Shown: piece by piece, positions 45,919-55,782 of the stretch
Layout: every line of letters starts with the position of its first letter
Position numbering within the stretch: position 1 is the first letter of the stretch
Source: Kaistella jeonii
Lineage (GTDB): Bacteria; Bacteroidota; Bacteroidia; Flavobacteriales; Weeksellaceae
DNA length: 64,000 nucleotides
Direction: 5' to 3'
Assembly (NCBI RefSeq): GCF_000812865.1
Contig: NZ_JSYL01000001.1
Coordinates: forward strand, 62,001 to 126,000
Position numbers and translations under genes: made by a program
Notes under the pieces: model-generated
What the model was told of the DNA's origin: nothing
Seen by the model: only the letters and a program-made list of their open reading frames with translations
Database searches by the model: none

Positions 45919-46761
45919 ATGAAAATCATCATCCACGGCGGATTTTTCTCCGAAAGCGATCAAAGCCACGAAGTGAAAACGGCGAAACAAAATTCTTTAA
46001 AAAAAATCGCAGCAAAAGCGTTCGAGTTTTTAAAAACAAATTCAGCAGATGCGACTGTTGTTTACGCTATTTCCTTGTTAGAAAATGATTCTTTATATAA
46101 TGCAGGAATCGGTTCTCAAATTCAAAGCGACGGGAAAATTCGGATGAGCGCTTCTTTGATGAATGGCGACACGCAGAAATTTGCTGGCGTTATAAATATT
46201 GAAAATGTAAAAAATCCAATTAAAGTTGCACAAGTTTTAATGAAAGAAGACGACCGAGTTTTAGGTGGAAATGGCGCTAAAATATATGCATTAGAAAATG
46301 GTTTCGAAGATTTCTCCACTGAAATTCCGCAGCGTAGAAAAGAATTTGAAGAGAAAGTCAAAAATGGTGGAAAAGGAACGGTTGGTTGTGTTGCTTTAGA
46401 TTCCAACGGAAAATTAGCAGCCGGAACTTCTACCGGTGGAAAAGGTTTTGAGATCGTTGGAAGAATTTCAGATTCTGCGACGGTTGCTGGGAATTTCGCC
46501 AATCAATTTTGCGGCGTAAGTTGCACTGGAGTTGGTGAAGATATTGTCAGCAACGCCACCGCAGCTAAAATTGTAATTCGTGTGACCGATGGAATGACGA
46601 TTGAAAAAGCTTTTGAAAAAACATTTAGCGAACTGAAAGAAATCGACGGATTTGCCGGTGCAATTTCCATTGATAAAGACGGAAATATTTTCCATCAAGA
46701 TTCTTATCCAACCATGGTTTTTGCCAGTTATGACGGAACTGATTTTGAAACTTTTAATTAA
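45919..46761 (+). CDS. isoaspartyl peptidase / type 2 asparaginase (Ntn hydrolase)
   Basis: Ntn hydrolase of 280 residues made as a precursor that cleaves itself before Thr154 in GKGTVGCVALD. The N-terminal NAGIGSQIQSDGKIRMSASLMNGD and the C-terminal GVGEDIVSNATAA with TGG-type loops are family blocks. There is no signal peptide. Placed 96 bases after cphB, it should split beta-Asp-Arg dipeptides into aspartate and arginine, the last step of cyanophycin use. That pathway role is inferred from context. Confidence 0.93.
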   Translation: MKIIIHGGFFSESDQSHEVKTAKQNSLKKIAAKAFEFLKTNSADATVVYAISLLENDSLYNAGIGSQIQSDGKIRMSASLMNGDTQKFAGVINIENVKNPIKVAQVLMKEDDRVLGGNGAKIYALENGFEDFSTEIPQRRKEFEEKVKNGGKGTVGCVALDSNGKLAAGTSTGGKGFEIVGRISDSATVAGNFANQFCGVSCTGVGEDIVSNATAAKIVIRVTDGMTIEKAFEKTFSELKEIDGFAGAISIDKDGNIFHQDSYPTMVFASYDGTDFETFN

Positions 46762-46767
46762 AAAATA

Positions 46768-46798
46768 AAAACTGCCTTAAGAAATTGAGGCAGTTTCA
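46768..46798. terminator. bidirectional terminator between convergent genes
   Basis: Stem AAACTGCCTTAA / TTGAGGCAGTTT with GAAA loop and T's on both sides; ends the cyanophycin unit (+) and ppdK (-). Confidence 0.85.
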
Positions 46799-46817
46799 TT
46801 TTAAAATCAGATCTAAA

Positions 46818-49568
46818 TTATTTTTCTTCAATCGCAGCTTGAGCTGCAGCCAATCTTGAGATAGGAACTCTAAACGGAGAGCAACTCACATAATTCAAAC
46901 CGAGTCGATGACAGAATTTCACGGATTCTGGATCACCACCGTGTTCACCGCAAATTCCAACTTTTAAATGAGGTTTTACAGAACGGCCTTTTTCTACGCC
47001 AATTCTGATTAATTCTCCCACTCCACTTTGATCGATGGATACAAAAGGATCTTCCGGCAAAAGTTTTAAGTCTAAATATTTCGGTAAAAATCCACCGATA
47101 TCATCTCGGGAAAATCCGAAACACATTTGCGTTAGATCATTCGTTCCGAAGCTAAAGAAATCTGCAACAGTTGCCATGGAATCGCCTTTTAAAGCAGCTC
47201 TTGGAGTTTCAATCATTGTTCCATAAAGATAAGGAATCGATTTCATTTTCATCTTTTCGCAAACTTCCAGATAAACGCGATCGACAATTTCTTTCTGATG
47301 ACGAAGTTCGTGTCTTCCCACCACGACAGGAATCATAATTTCCGGTAAGGCTTTTTTACCATCTCGTATTAATTCAGAAGCAGCTTCTAAAATTGCCCGA
47401 ACCTGCATTTCTGTAATCTCCGGATAAGAAACTCCCAAACGAACGCCACGATGTCCCAACATAGGATTGTTTTCGTGAAGGGCAAGAATTCTGCGGTTCA
47501 AAACACTCATTCTAACACCGAGTTCTTTGCTTAATTCCTGTAATTTTTCTTTATCGTGCGGAACAAATTCGTGTAATGGTGGATCGAGCAACCGAATCGT
47601 AACCGGTTTTCCGTCCATTACTTCTAAAGTTGCTTTAATGTCTTTTTTTACAAATTGGAAAAGTTCATTCAAAGCAGATTTTCGCTCCTTTTCTGTCGTA
47701 CTCATGATCATTTTTCGCAGTAGGAATAAAGGCTTCTCGCTTCCTTCCCCGTAAAACATGTGCTCTGTTCTGAATAATCCAATTCCTTCTGCACCGAAAT
47801 AAGCAGCTTGTTGTGCATCTTTCGGCGTGTCTGCGTTAGTTCTTACGCCTAATCTTTTGGCTTTATCAACGAAAGTCATCAAGGTTTTGTAAGAAGCATT
47901 TTTATTTAAATCAGTATTTGAAAGTTGCAAAACTCCTTCGTAAGCCATCCCGGTTGTTCCGTTCATCGTTAACCATTCTCCATCGTAGATTTTTTTGCCA
48001 TCTTTGGTTAAAAAATATTTTTCTTTTTCAAAAATTTCAATGTCGTTACAACCTACGATACATCATTTTCCCCAACCTCTTGCAACCAAAGCTGCGTGAG
48101 AAGTCATTCCACCTTTCGTAGTTAAAATTGCCTGAGCTTTGTGCATTCCATCAACATCTTCCGGCGAAGTTTCTTCCCGAACCAAAATAACTTTTTCTCC
48201 TTTCAATCCTAATTCAACTGCTTCTTCCGAAGAAAATACTACTTTTCCAACGGCTCCACCAGGACCTGCAGGAAGTCCTTTTGCAATCGGTTTATTTTTC
48301 TTTTCTTCTTCCGGATCGATCATTGGAAGTAGTAATTCGATCAACTGATTAGGATTTACCCGCATTACGGCGGTATCTGCATCGATCAATTTTTCTTTGT
48401 ACATATCTGCAGCCATTTTTACGGCAGCAACACCGTTTCTTTTTCCGACTCTGCATTGTAACATAAAGAGTTTTCCTTTTTCAATGGTGAACTCGATATC
48501 CTGCATGTCTTTGTAATGTTTTTCTAAACGTTGCTGAATTTCATCCAACTCTTTAAACTGAGAAGGCATGAATTTTTCTAAAGTTGTTAAGTCTTTTGAA
48601 TGATCATTTTTGGACTCATTATTAATTGGTAACGGAGTTCTAATTCCAGCTACAACATCTTCTCCTTGCGCATTGACCAAATATTCACCGTAAAAATAAT
48701 GATCTCCATTTCCGGGATTTCTGGTAAAGGCAACTCCTGTACAAGAGCCTTCTCCCATATTTCCGTAAACCATCGCCTGAACATTTACGGCAGTTCCCCA
48801 ATCATCGGGAATTCTTTCAATTTTACGATATTCGATGGCGCGTTTTCCATTCCACGAAGCGAACACCGCTCCAATCCCGCCCATTAATTGATCCCACGGA
48901 TTATCTGGGAATTCAACTTTTAGATATTTTTTGGTTAAGGCTTTAAATTCTTTTACTAATTTTTTCAGATCATCTGCAGAAAGTTCAGTATCCAATTCAA
49001 CTCCTTTTTCTTTTTTAAGTTCTTCTAAACGTTCATCCATGAGTTTACGGATTCCTTTACCTTTTGCAGGTTCCATTCCGCCAGCTTTTTCGATGACCAC
49101 ATCGGAATACATCATGACTAATCTTCGGTAAGCGTCGTAAGCAAATCTCGCGTCGCCGGATTTTTCTATGAGACCTTTGACTGTTTCGTCATTCAAACCG
49201 ATATTTAAAACGGTATCCATCATTCCTGGCATTGATTTTCTAGCACCGGAACGAACTGACATCAAGAGCGGATCTTTTAAATCTCCAAATTTTTTGCCCA
49301 TCAGTTTTTCAACTTCGGAAAGGGCTTTTTTAATTTCTTTTTCTAATTTTTTCGGATAGGTTTTTTTGTGATCATAATAATAAGTACAAACTTCTGTAGT
49401 TACCGTAAATCCGGGTGGAACAGGAAGTTTTAGATTTTTATGTCCTGCCATTTCAGCAAGGTTTGCTCCTTTTCCGCCTAAAAGATTTTTCATTGATTCA
49501 TTACCGTCAGCTTTTCCGCCACCAAAGAAATAGATGTATTTTGCATCTTTTTTAGTTTTAAGTTCCAT
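46818..49568 (-). pseudogene. ppdK: pyruvate phosphate dikinase interrupted by an in-frame TGA at codon 502
   Basis: PPDK interconverts pyruvate, ATP and phosphate with PEP, AMP and pyrophosphate. The frame from 49568 covers the nucleotide-binding domain and ends in the swivelling-His region GGMTSHAALVARGWGK followed by TGA (48063-48065). The same frame then continues CIVGC and the whole PEP/pyruvate-binding domain to 46818. Relatives read GKCC at this point, so TGA replaces the first Cys. Total 915 codons plus TGA matches full-length PPDK. Apart from this codon the gene is intact. Recent mutation, sequencing error or recoding are all possible. Confidence 0.85.
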
Positions 49569-49787
49569 AATATCTAGGTTTTTTAATTTCTATATTTCTA
49601 AAGTACAAGTAAAGGTAGCCCATTTTACGCCTTAAAAAGAAAGTGACGAGTGACAAAAATCAATTTTTCTCAAAGTCATTTCAAATGGTGAATCAATGAA
49701 AAAATATAAAATTTATCTTTCCTGCACCGATAAAAAAAAGAGTTGCATAATTTTTGTTTTACTTCTGCACAATTAAAAAATTATATT

Positions 49788-49976
49788 ATGAAAAAAGTAT
49801 TGGCTTTTGCGATCCTAGGAACTTTAAGTTTTGCGAGTTGCGCTCAAAAAGAAGAAAAACGTGAGGATTATAAGGAGAATCACAGTGTTGATGAAAAACG
49901 AAATGCGGGTGTTCCAGACGCCGCGATGAGCGATTCGGCACAAGTTAAAGATTCTATGAAAGTAGAAACGAAATAA
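49788..49976 (+). CDS. small lipoprotein, 62 residues
   Basis: Signal peptide MKKVLAFAILGTLSFASC with lipobox Cys at residue 18. The mature part is only about 44 residues, very hydrophilic (EEKREDYKENHSVDEKRN). The ATG 49788 is preferred over an upstream ATG at 49743, which would spoil the signal peptide. The function is unknown. Terminator directly behind. Confidence 0.7.
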   Translation: MKKVLAFAILGTLSFASCAQKEEKREDYKENHSVDEKRNAGVPDAAMSDSAQVKDSMKVETK

Positions 49977-49980
49977 TAAA

Positions 49981-50006
49981 AAATGCGTCGATTGACGCAT
50001 TTTTTA
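49981..50006. terminator. terminator between small lipoprotein and fabH (convergent)
   Basis: Stem AATGCGTC / GACGCATT with a GATT loop and flanking A/T runs. Confidence 0.85.
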
Positions 50007-51029
50007 TTAATATTCAAATAAGATTGAACCCCATGTGAATCCGCTTCCAAAAGCAGAAAGAAGAACCAAATCGCCTCTTTTGATTTTTCCTTGTTCAATC
50101 GCTTCGCTTAAAGCAATCGGAATTGAAGCTGCGGTTGTATTTCCGTATTTCTGAATATTATTAAATACTTTCTCATCAGGTAAGTTGAATTTCTTTTGGA
50201 CGAACTGCGCAATTCGTAAATTCGCTTGGTGAGGAATAAACATATCTAAATCATCAACCGTTTTGCCGGCAGATTTCAGAGCTTCATTCATGGTTTCAGG
50301 AAATCTTGTTACCGCATGTTTGAAAACAAAATTTCCGTTCATGATTGGATAAACTTCTTCGTTGGTTACATTTTCAGGTTCCAGTCGCATTCTATCACTC
50401 CAACCGAATTTAGAACCTGGAAATTTTGTACAAAGCTCTTCTGCGTGTTTTCCTTCTGAATGCATATTGAAAGCCAAAATATCGCCAGCTTTTTCGTCTT
50501 CTGAGGCGGATAAAATCACTGCTCCGGCTCCATCTCCAAAGATTACAGAAACTCCACGACCTTCGTCTGAAAAATCCAAACCAAAAGAATGAACTTCTGC
50601 TCCAACCACCAAAATATTTTTGTACTGACCAGCTTTAATAAAAGCATTGGCAACACTCATCGCATAAACAAATCCTGAACACTGATTTCTAACATCCAAC
50701 GCACCAATCGTGTCACAACCTAATTTTTCCTGCAACAAAACGCCACAACCAGGAAAATAGTAATCTGGTGAAAGCGTTGCAAAAACGATAAAGTCGATAT
50801 CTTTTGAGGTTAAACCAGCCATTTTCAAGGCTTTTTCTGAAGCTTTGAAACCTAGATAAGAAGTGGTTTCGTCGGAATCATTTCTATTTTTGCGATGATG
50901 CCTTTCCTTAATTCCGGTTCTTTCTGTAATCCACTCATCGTTTGTGGTCATGAGTTTTGACAGATCATCATTGGTGACCACATTTTCGGGAACATAATGA
51001 CCAATCCCTTTTATTATACTTTTTATCAT
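50007..51029 (-). CDS. fabH: 3-oxoacyl-ACP synthase III
   Basis: Condensing enzyme of 340 residues that starts fatty acid synthesis from acyl-CoA and malonyl-ACP. The nucleophile is Cys117 in DVRNQCSGFVYAM; His in FIPHQANLRI and Asn in YGNTTAASIPIAL complete the triad. The N-terminal TGIKERHH is a family mark. Because this phylum makes branched fatty acids, branched starters are likely, though that cannot be read directly. Confidence 0.94.
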   Translation of the reverse strand: MIKSIIKGIGHYVPENVVTNDDLSKLMTTNDEWITERTGIKERHHRKNRNDSDETTSYLGFKASEKALKMAGLTSKDIDFIVFATLSPDYYFPGCGVLLQEKLGCDTIGALDVRNQCSGFVYAMSVANAFIKAGQYKNILVVGAEVHSFGLDFSDEGRGVSVIFGDGAGAVILSASEDEKAGDILAFNMHSEGKHAEELCTKFPGSKFGWSDRMRLEPENVTNEEVYPIMNGNFVFKHAVTRFPETMNEALKSAGKTVDDLDMFIPHQANLRIAQFVQKKFNLPDEKVFNNIQKYGNTTAASIPIALSEAIEQGKIKRGDLVLLSAFGSGFTWGSILFEY

Positions 51030-51049
51030 GAATTTTTTTTTACTAAAGA

Positions 51050-51057
51050 CAAAGATA
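51050..51057 (-). promoter_or_regulatory. -7 box (TAnnTTTG) of fabH
   Basis: TATCTTTG on the minus strand, 20 bases before the fabH ATG. Confidence 0.55.
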
Positions 51058-51109
51058 AATTATATTTGAAACATAATAAAAAAGTTTAATCTTTACTTAA
51101 AAATAGTAT

Positions 51110-51117
51110 TAAATTTG
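51110..51117 (+). promoter_or_regulatory. -7 box (TAnnTTTG) immediately before corA
   Basis: TAAATTTG ends four bases before the corA ATG, which would give a leaderless transcript. Confidence 0.4.
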
Positions 51118-51121
51118 TGAA

Positions 51122-52024
51122 ATGGCAATAGAAATTATTTACCGAAACGACCACTGTGAATGGATCGATGTAGAAGCTCCGACAGAGGAAGATTTGAATT
51201 TCTTACACGAACGATATGAGATCAACATGCTTCTTTTAGAAGATACCATAGATCCCAATCACCTCCCGAAATTTGAACAGGACCACAACGTTAAATTTTT
51301 TCTGATGCGAGAAAATACGGAGTTAGAACGTTCGAATCTGAACACGATTAGCGATATCTCGACGAAGTTGGGCGTTTTTCTGTTGAGCAATATTATTATT
51401 ACTGTTCACCGCATGAAAAATCGGAGCGTTTATGAATATAAAAAAGAAATTTTAAAGCTTGAAAATTCTGATGTTTCTGCAGAAACTATCGCCTTGCAAT
51501 TAGCTTTAAAAGTCATGAAATCTTTTGATGATGAATCAAAGAATCTCATGGAAACCATGGATAATATTGAGAATGAAATTTTTCTTAAAAATACCAACAA
51601 TTCCAACCAAATTCGAAGATTGTATCAGTTGAAAAGGAAATCTGGTCTCAATGCACGGATTTTAAATATCTCCGCAGACTGGATTTATAAATTCAAACTT
51701 TTAAAATTAGACGACGCACAAATTACCGATTTAAATGATAAACATAAAGATGTAATCACCGATTTTGAACATTTGAATGCACAGGTAACCAGTCTTATTT
51801 CGATGTTTTTGGCCATGAGCGATCAAAAAGCCAATCAGGTCATGAAATTTTTGGCGATCTACTCTATGTACTTTTTTCCGGTCACTTTTATCGCTGGAAT
51901 TTATGGGATGAATTTTGATAATATGCCCGAACTTCACCAGCCAATGGGATATTTTCTAACTTTAGGAGTAATGGGTTTTATTGTGTTGCTAACCTTTTTA
52001 TTCGTCAGAAAAAAACGGTGGTAA
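51122..52024 (+). CDS. corA: CorA-family divalent cation transporter
   Basis: Inner-membrane Mg2+ (or Co2+/Ni2+) channel of 300 residues. A large cytosolic N-terminal funnel domain (about 1-240, with a long helix LNDKHKDVITDFEHLNAQ) is followed by two membrane helices. The diagnostic GMN motif sits between them in IYGMNFDNMPEL. The basic C-terminus (FVRKKRW) is typical. Divergent from fabH. Confidence 0.93.
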   Translation: MAIEIIYRNDHCEWIDVEAPTEEDLNFLHERYEINMLLLEDTIDPNHLPKFEQDHNVKFFLMRENTELERSNLNTISDISTKLGVFLLSNIIITVHRMKNRSVYEYKKEILKLENSDVSAETIALQLALKVMKSFDDESKNLMETMDNIENEIFLKNTNNSNQIRRLYQLKRKSGLNARILNISADWIYKFKLLKLDDAQITDLNDKHKDVITDFEHLNAQVTSLISMFLAMSDQKANQVMKFLAIYSMYFFPVTFIAGIYGMNFDNMPELHQPMGYFLTLGVMGFIVLLTFLFVRKKRW

Positions 52025-52194
52025 TTTTTTTGCGGTGATTTTAATTCGATTCTTTTCTTAAAGATTTCTTTATTAAAACTTCATTAATAATCATATGATT
52101 CTAGTAGAAATCCTGGCTAAAAAAATTCAACAACTATTTTCTCCGTTTAAAAAATCCGTAAATTCGCAGTCTTAACAGAAATTACTTTAAAAAG

Positions 52195-53172
52195 ATGTCA
52201 GCAGAAAAAAATATTCAAGAAAAAACGAGACTTCATATCCGAAATAAAAATAGAGAAAAATATGATCTAGAAGCTTTAGTGATTGCGATTCCTGAACTTT
52301 CTGAACATATTAAACCTAATAAATATGGTGAAAATTCTGTAGATTTTGCAAATCCAGTGGCGGTAAAATTGCTTAATAAAGCTTTGCTCAAACATTATTA
52401 TGGCATCGAAAACTGGGATTTTCCAGATGAAAATCTTTGTCCACCAATTCCGGGAAGAGCAGATTATCTGCATTATATCGCAGATTTATTAACTCAAAGT
52501 AATTTTGGAACGCTTCCAAACGGTGATCAAATAACGGTTCTCGATATTGGAGTTGGTGCAAATTGCATCTACCCTATTATTGGTGTTACCGAGTATGGCT
52601 GGAATTTTATCGGATCTGATATCAATCCTGAGTCAATCGAATCTGCGCAAAAAATTGTAGATGCGAATGAAACTTTGAAAGATAAAATTAAATTCAGATT
52701 GCAGGAAAGTTCGAAATCTATTTTTGCAGGAATCATTAATGAAGATGAAAAAATTGATATAACGATTTGCAACCCGCCTTTTCATTCCTCAACGGAAGAA
52801 GCTCAGAAAACGAGTCGTAGAAAAGTAAAAAATCTTACCGGAAAAAAAGTAAAAACGCCCGAACTTAATTTTGCGGGAATTAGTGCAGAACTAATTTGTG
52901 AAGGTGGCGAACATACTTTCATCCACAATATGATTAATGAAAGTAAAGATTTCGCAGAAAATTGTTATTGGTTTTCTACTTTAGTTTCTAAAGAATCTAA
53001 TTTAAAAGGAGTTTACAAAGCTTTAGGACTTGTTGAAGCAACACAGATCAAAACGATTCCAATCGGAACGGGAAATAAATCGAGCCGAATCGTTGCCTGG
53101 TCTTTTCTTTCTAAAAAGGAACAGAGTGACTGGCGCGAAACGAAATGGAAAGCTGCGGAGAAGATTGATTAA
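52195..53172 (+). CDS. rlmF: 23S rRNA (adenine1618-N6)-methyltransferase
   Basis: SAM-dependent methyltransferase of 325 residues that makes m6A1618. The N-terminal LHIRNKNREKYDLEAL is a family mark. The SAM site is VLDIGVGANCIYPI and the N6-adenine catalytic motif is NPPF in ICNPPFHSS. The late WFSTLVSKESNL and the Lys-rich segment GKKVKTPELNF are also typical. A stand-alone gene. Confidence 0.93.
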   Translation: MSAEKNIQEKTRLHIRNKNREKYDLEALVIAIPELSEHIKPNKYGENSVDFANPVAVKLLNKALLKHYYGIENWDFPDENLCPPIPGRADYLHYIADLLTQSNFGTLPNGDQITVLDIGVGANCIYPIIGVTEYGWNFIGSDINPESIESAQKIVDANETLKDKIKFRLQESSKSIFAGIINEDEKIDITICNPPFHSSTEEAQKTSRRKVKNLTGKKVKTPELNFAGISAELICEGGEHTFIHNMINESKDFAENCYWFSTLVSKESNLKGVYKALGLVEATQIKTIPIGTGNKSSRIVAWSFLSKKEQSDWRETKWKAAEKID

Positions 53173-53230
53173 TTTTTAGAAAGAAATTTTGAATTGAAAT
53201 TGACGGTAATAAACTGAAATTCGTACTTCG

Positions 53231-53800
53231 ATGAATGAAAGCAATAAACAAAGGTTAATCATACTTTCTGATTTATGGGGTGCAGAAAAATCGGACTGGA
53301 TTAAATATTATACTTCTATTTTAGAAAGATATTTTGAGATAAAGTTTTATGACAGTTGCGTTCTAGGTGATGTTTCAAAAGAGAAATATTCAGAGGAAAA
53401 ATTGCATCATCAATTTGTTAATGGTGGAATGGAAAAAGCCGTTCAGAATCTTTTAGAAAAAGAAAAGGAAAATATAATAATTTTATGTTTCAGCATCGGT
53501 GGATTGATTGCATGGAAAGCTGGTAATTCTGGTCTCAAAATTCAAAATTTATTTGCCATCTCTTCCACAAGATTGAGATACGAAACTCAAAAGCCTTTCG
53601 CAAAAATTGAATTAATTTATGGTGAAGAAGATGCTTACAAACCTAAAAAGGATTGGTTTGAAAAGTTTGGGATTAAAATGAATTTTCTTGCGCGTGAAGG
53701 TCACGATCTCTACAAAAAGAAAGAAATCGCAGAAAAGATCTGTAAAATGATTGTTCAAAAGGTATTCAATTATAAACTTCAGTTATGGAAAATAGAATAA
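53231..53800 (+). CDS. small alpha/beta-hydrolase-like protein
   Basis: Protein of 189 residues. LIILSDLWGAEKSDWIKYY and the nucleophile-elbow-like ILCFSIGGLIAWKAG resemble alpha/beta hydrolases; the elbow reads FSIGG, not GxSxG. An Asp candidate lies in YGEEDAYKPK and a His in REGHDLYKK, so a triad is plausible. No signal peptide. Its last 16 bases overlap the next gene, so both are translated from one message. Substrate unknown. Confidence 0.72.
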   Translation: MNESNKQRLIILSDLWGAEKSDWIKYYTSILERYFEIKFYDSCVLGDVSKEKYSEEKLHHQFVNGGMEKAVQNLLEKEKENIIILCFSIGGLIAWKAGNSGLKIQNLFAISSTRLRYETQKPFAKIELIYGEEDAYKPKKDWFEKFGIKMNFLAREGHDLYKKKEIAEKICKMIVQKVFNYKLQLWKIE

Positions 53801-54222
53801 ATATTTCGAAAGTAGATCCAAAAGCGTACGAAGCCATGATCGGCTTAGAAAAATATCTTGCGCAAAGTGGTTTAGATAAAATGCTTTACGAACTTATTAA
53901 AACCAGAGCTTCACAAATCAACGGTTGCGCATATTGCATTAATATGCATACCCGAGATGCAGTAAAATTGGGTGAAACTTCACAACGATTATTTTTGCTA
54001 AATGCATGGCGGGAAACAGAACTTTTCACTGAAAAAGAAAGAGCCGTCTTAGCATTAACAGAAGCGATGACTTTAATAACAAATGGTCATGTTCCGGATG
54101 ATGTTTATAAGAATGCCGAAGCTTATTTAACTCCGAATGAATTGGCTGCAGTGATCATGGCCGTAGTCGCCATCAATGGTTGGAACAGAATCGCGATTAC
54201 TGCAAGAATGCCTTTAGATTAG
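53785..54222 (+). CDS. carboxymuconolactone decarboxylase / AhpD-like protein
   Basis: All-helical protein of 145 residues. The AhpD-type redox motif is CAYCINMH (Cys48, Cys51, His55) with a helix on each side, and NGHVPDDVY and the C-terminal AVVAINGWNRIAI are family blocks. AhpD-like proteins act as alkylhydroperoxidases or thiol-disulfide partners. It overlaps the upstream hydrolase gene by 16 bases, a sign of coupling. Precise function unknown. Confidence 0.88.
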   Translation: MENRINISKVDPKAYEAMIGLEKYLAQSGLDKMLYELIKTRASQINGCAYCINMHTRDAVKLGETSQRLFLLNAWRETELFTEKERAVLALTEAMTLITNGHVPDDVYKNAEAYLTPNELAAVIMAVVAINGWNRIAITARMPLD

Positions 54223-54265
54223 AAATTTAATTTTATATTAAAGTATAAATCAAACAATTCTCATT

Positions 54266-55699
54266 GTGGATACCGAAGACCTACTCTTAAAATTAAGTGA
54301 TCTCAATAAAACCAGTCAACAATTAGATACACCGGAATCTGAAAGACTTGAAATGATAGAAAGTGTAAGCAATTACGCAAATCAATTTATTTTAGGACTT
54401 AATACGGTTAAAGCTTTTCAGGAGAAAGAAGCCACGTCATTAGAAATTAGGGATCAAAAAAGACCATTGAAGGAACTTCTCGATTTGTATCAAAAACAAG
54501 TTGTTGAAACGGGTATTAACGCGGCTTCAGGAAAGCATTTAGGATATATCCCGGGAGGTGGCGTTTTTCCGGCGGCTCTTGCCGATTTTATCGCAGCGGT
54601 TACTAATCCTTTTGCAAGTGTACATTATGCTTCGCCGGGTGCAGCGACTATTGAAAATGAAGTGATCAACTGGCTTAAAAATATCTTTTCTTTTCCAGAT
54701 GATTCTGTTGGGTGTTTGTCTTCCGGCGGTTCAATTTCTACTCTGATTGCATTTACTGCAGCAAGAGATCAACACAAAGTGAAGAATGAATTCATTCAAA
54801 AAAATGTGGTTTATCTGAGTGAGCAAGTTCATCATTCGACTCAGAAAGCCTTAAGAATTATTGGATTGGAAGATATCGTAATTCGCTATATTGCCATTGA
54901 TGAGAATCATAAAATTAAAACTGATTCCTTAGAAGAATTGATTCAGAAAGATATTTCAGCCGGACTTCAACCTTTTATGGTCGTTGCTACCGCTGGAACT
55001 ACCGATACAGGAACGATCGATCCTTTAGATGAAATTGCAGATCTTACCAAAAAATATAAAATGTGGTTTCATGTTGATGCTGCTTACGGCGGGTTTTTTA
55101 TCATGACTTCCAAAAAAGAATTTTTCAAAGGAATCGAAAAAGCCGATTCTCTTATTATTGATCCTCATAAAGGATTATTTCTCCCGTATGGAGTTGGTGC
55201 AGTATTGATTAAAGACAGCGAGGCAGTTTTGCATTCCAATTATTATACGGCGAATTATATGCAGGATGGTGCGAATGAGGAAATGCTGAAAAGTCCAGCT
55301 AATGTTTCGCCAGAATTGACCAAACATTTTAGAGGACTGCGCGTTTGGTTGCCTTTGCAAATGCTTGGGAAAGAACCTTTCGTGGCTTGTCTGGAAGAAA
55401 AACTATTATTAGTTCATTACTTTAGAAATCAACTGGCAGAACTTGGTTTTTGTTTAGGACCACAACCGGATTTGTCGATCAGTTATTTTTGGTATCCTTT
55501 TGAGGAAAATATAGAGGAAAAAAATCGTGATTTAATGGATGAAATTCATGCAGATGGTTCCGTCTTTCTAAGTTCTTCAATAATTGATCAACGTTTCGTC
55601 ATCAGAATTGCAATTTTAGCTTTCAGAACAAAAAAGGAAACGATAGATGAAGCAGTAGAAATGATCAAACGATGTCTGGAAAAATTGAAGCAGAAATAA
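54266..55699 (+). CDS. group II PLP-dependent decarboxylase (aromatic-L-amino-acid/glutamate type)
   Basis: PLP enzyme of 477 residues starting at GTG 54266. The substrate/PLP region YIPGGGVFPAALADFIAAVTN and LSSGGS hold PLP; HVDAAYGGFF carries the Asp that contacts the ring and DPHKGLFLPYG the PLP lysine. The family includes aromatic amino acid, tyrosine and glutamate decarboxylases. The specificity cannot be judged; the family's typical N-terminal block GINAASGKHLGYI is present. It is separated by 43 bases from the AhpD-like gene. Confidence 0.88.
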   Translation: MDTEDLLLKLSDLNKTSQQLDTPESERLEMIESVSNYANQFILGLNTVKAFQEKEATSLEIRDQKRPLKELLDLYQKQVVETGINAASGKHLGYIPGGGVFPAALADFIAAVTNPFASVHYASPGAATIENEVINWLKNIFSFPDDSVGCLSSGGSISTLIAFTAARDQHKVKNEFIQKNVVYLSEQVHHSTQKALRIIGLEDIVIRYIAIDENHKIKTDSLEELIQKDISAGLQPFMVVATAGTTDTGTIDPLDEIADLTKKYKMWFHVDAAYGGFFIMTSKKEFFKGIEKADSLIIDPHKGLFLPYGVGAVLIKDSEAVLHSNYYTANYMQDGANEEMLKSPANVSPELTKHFRGLRVWLPLQMLGKEPFVACLEEKLLLVHYFRNQLAELGFCLGPQPDLSISYFWYPFEENIEEKNRDLMDEIHADGSVFLSSSIIDQRFVIRIAILAFRTKKETIDEAVEMIKRCLEKLKQK

Positions 55700-55782
55700 T
55701 AGGTAAAGAATATTATGGTTTCTGAGTTCCGTTGAAACAAACTTTTCTATAGCTTTTTCAAAAATTTATCCTTCTAAGATTT

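Noticed and set aside
48001-48065. Selenocysteine insertion element behind the ppdK TGA
   Set aside because: The only short hairpin found (TCGT/ACGA with an ATG/CAT extension) starts within the TGA itself and puts its loop about eight bases behind it, too near for a bacterial SECIS. No Sec genes are in the window. Kept only as a minor possibility in the finding.
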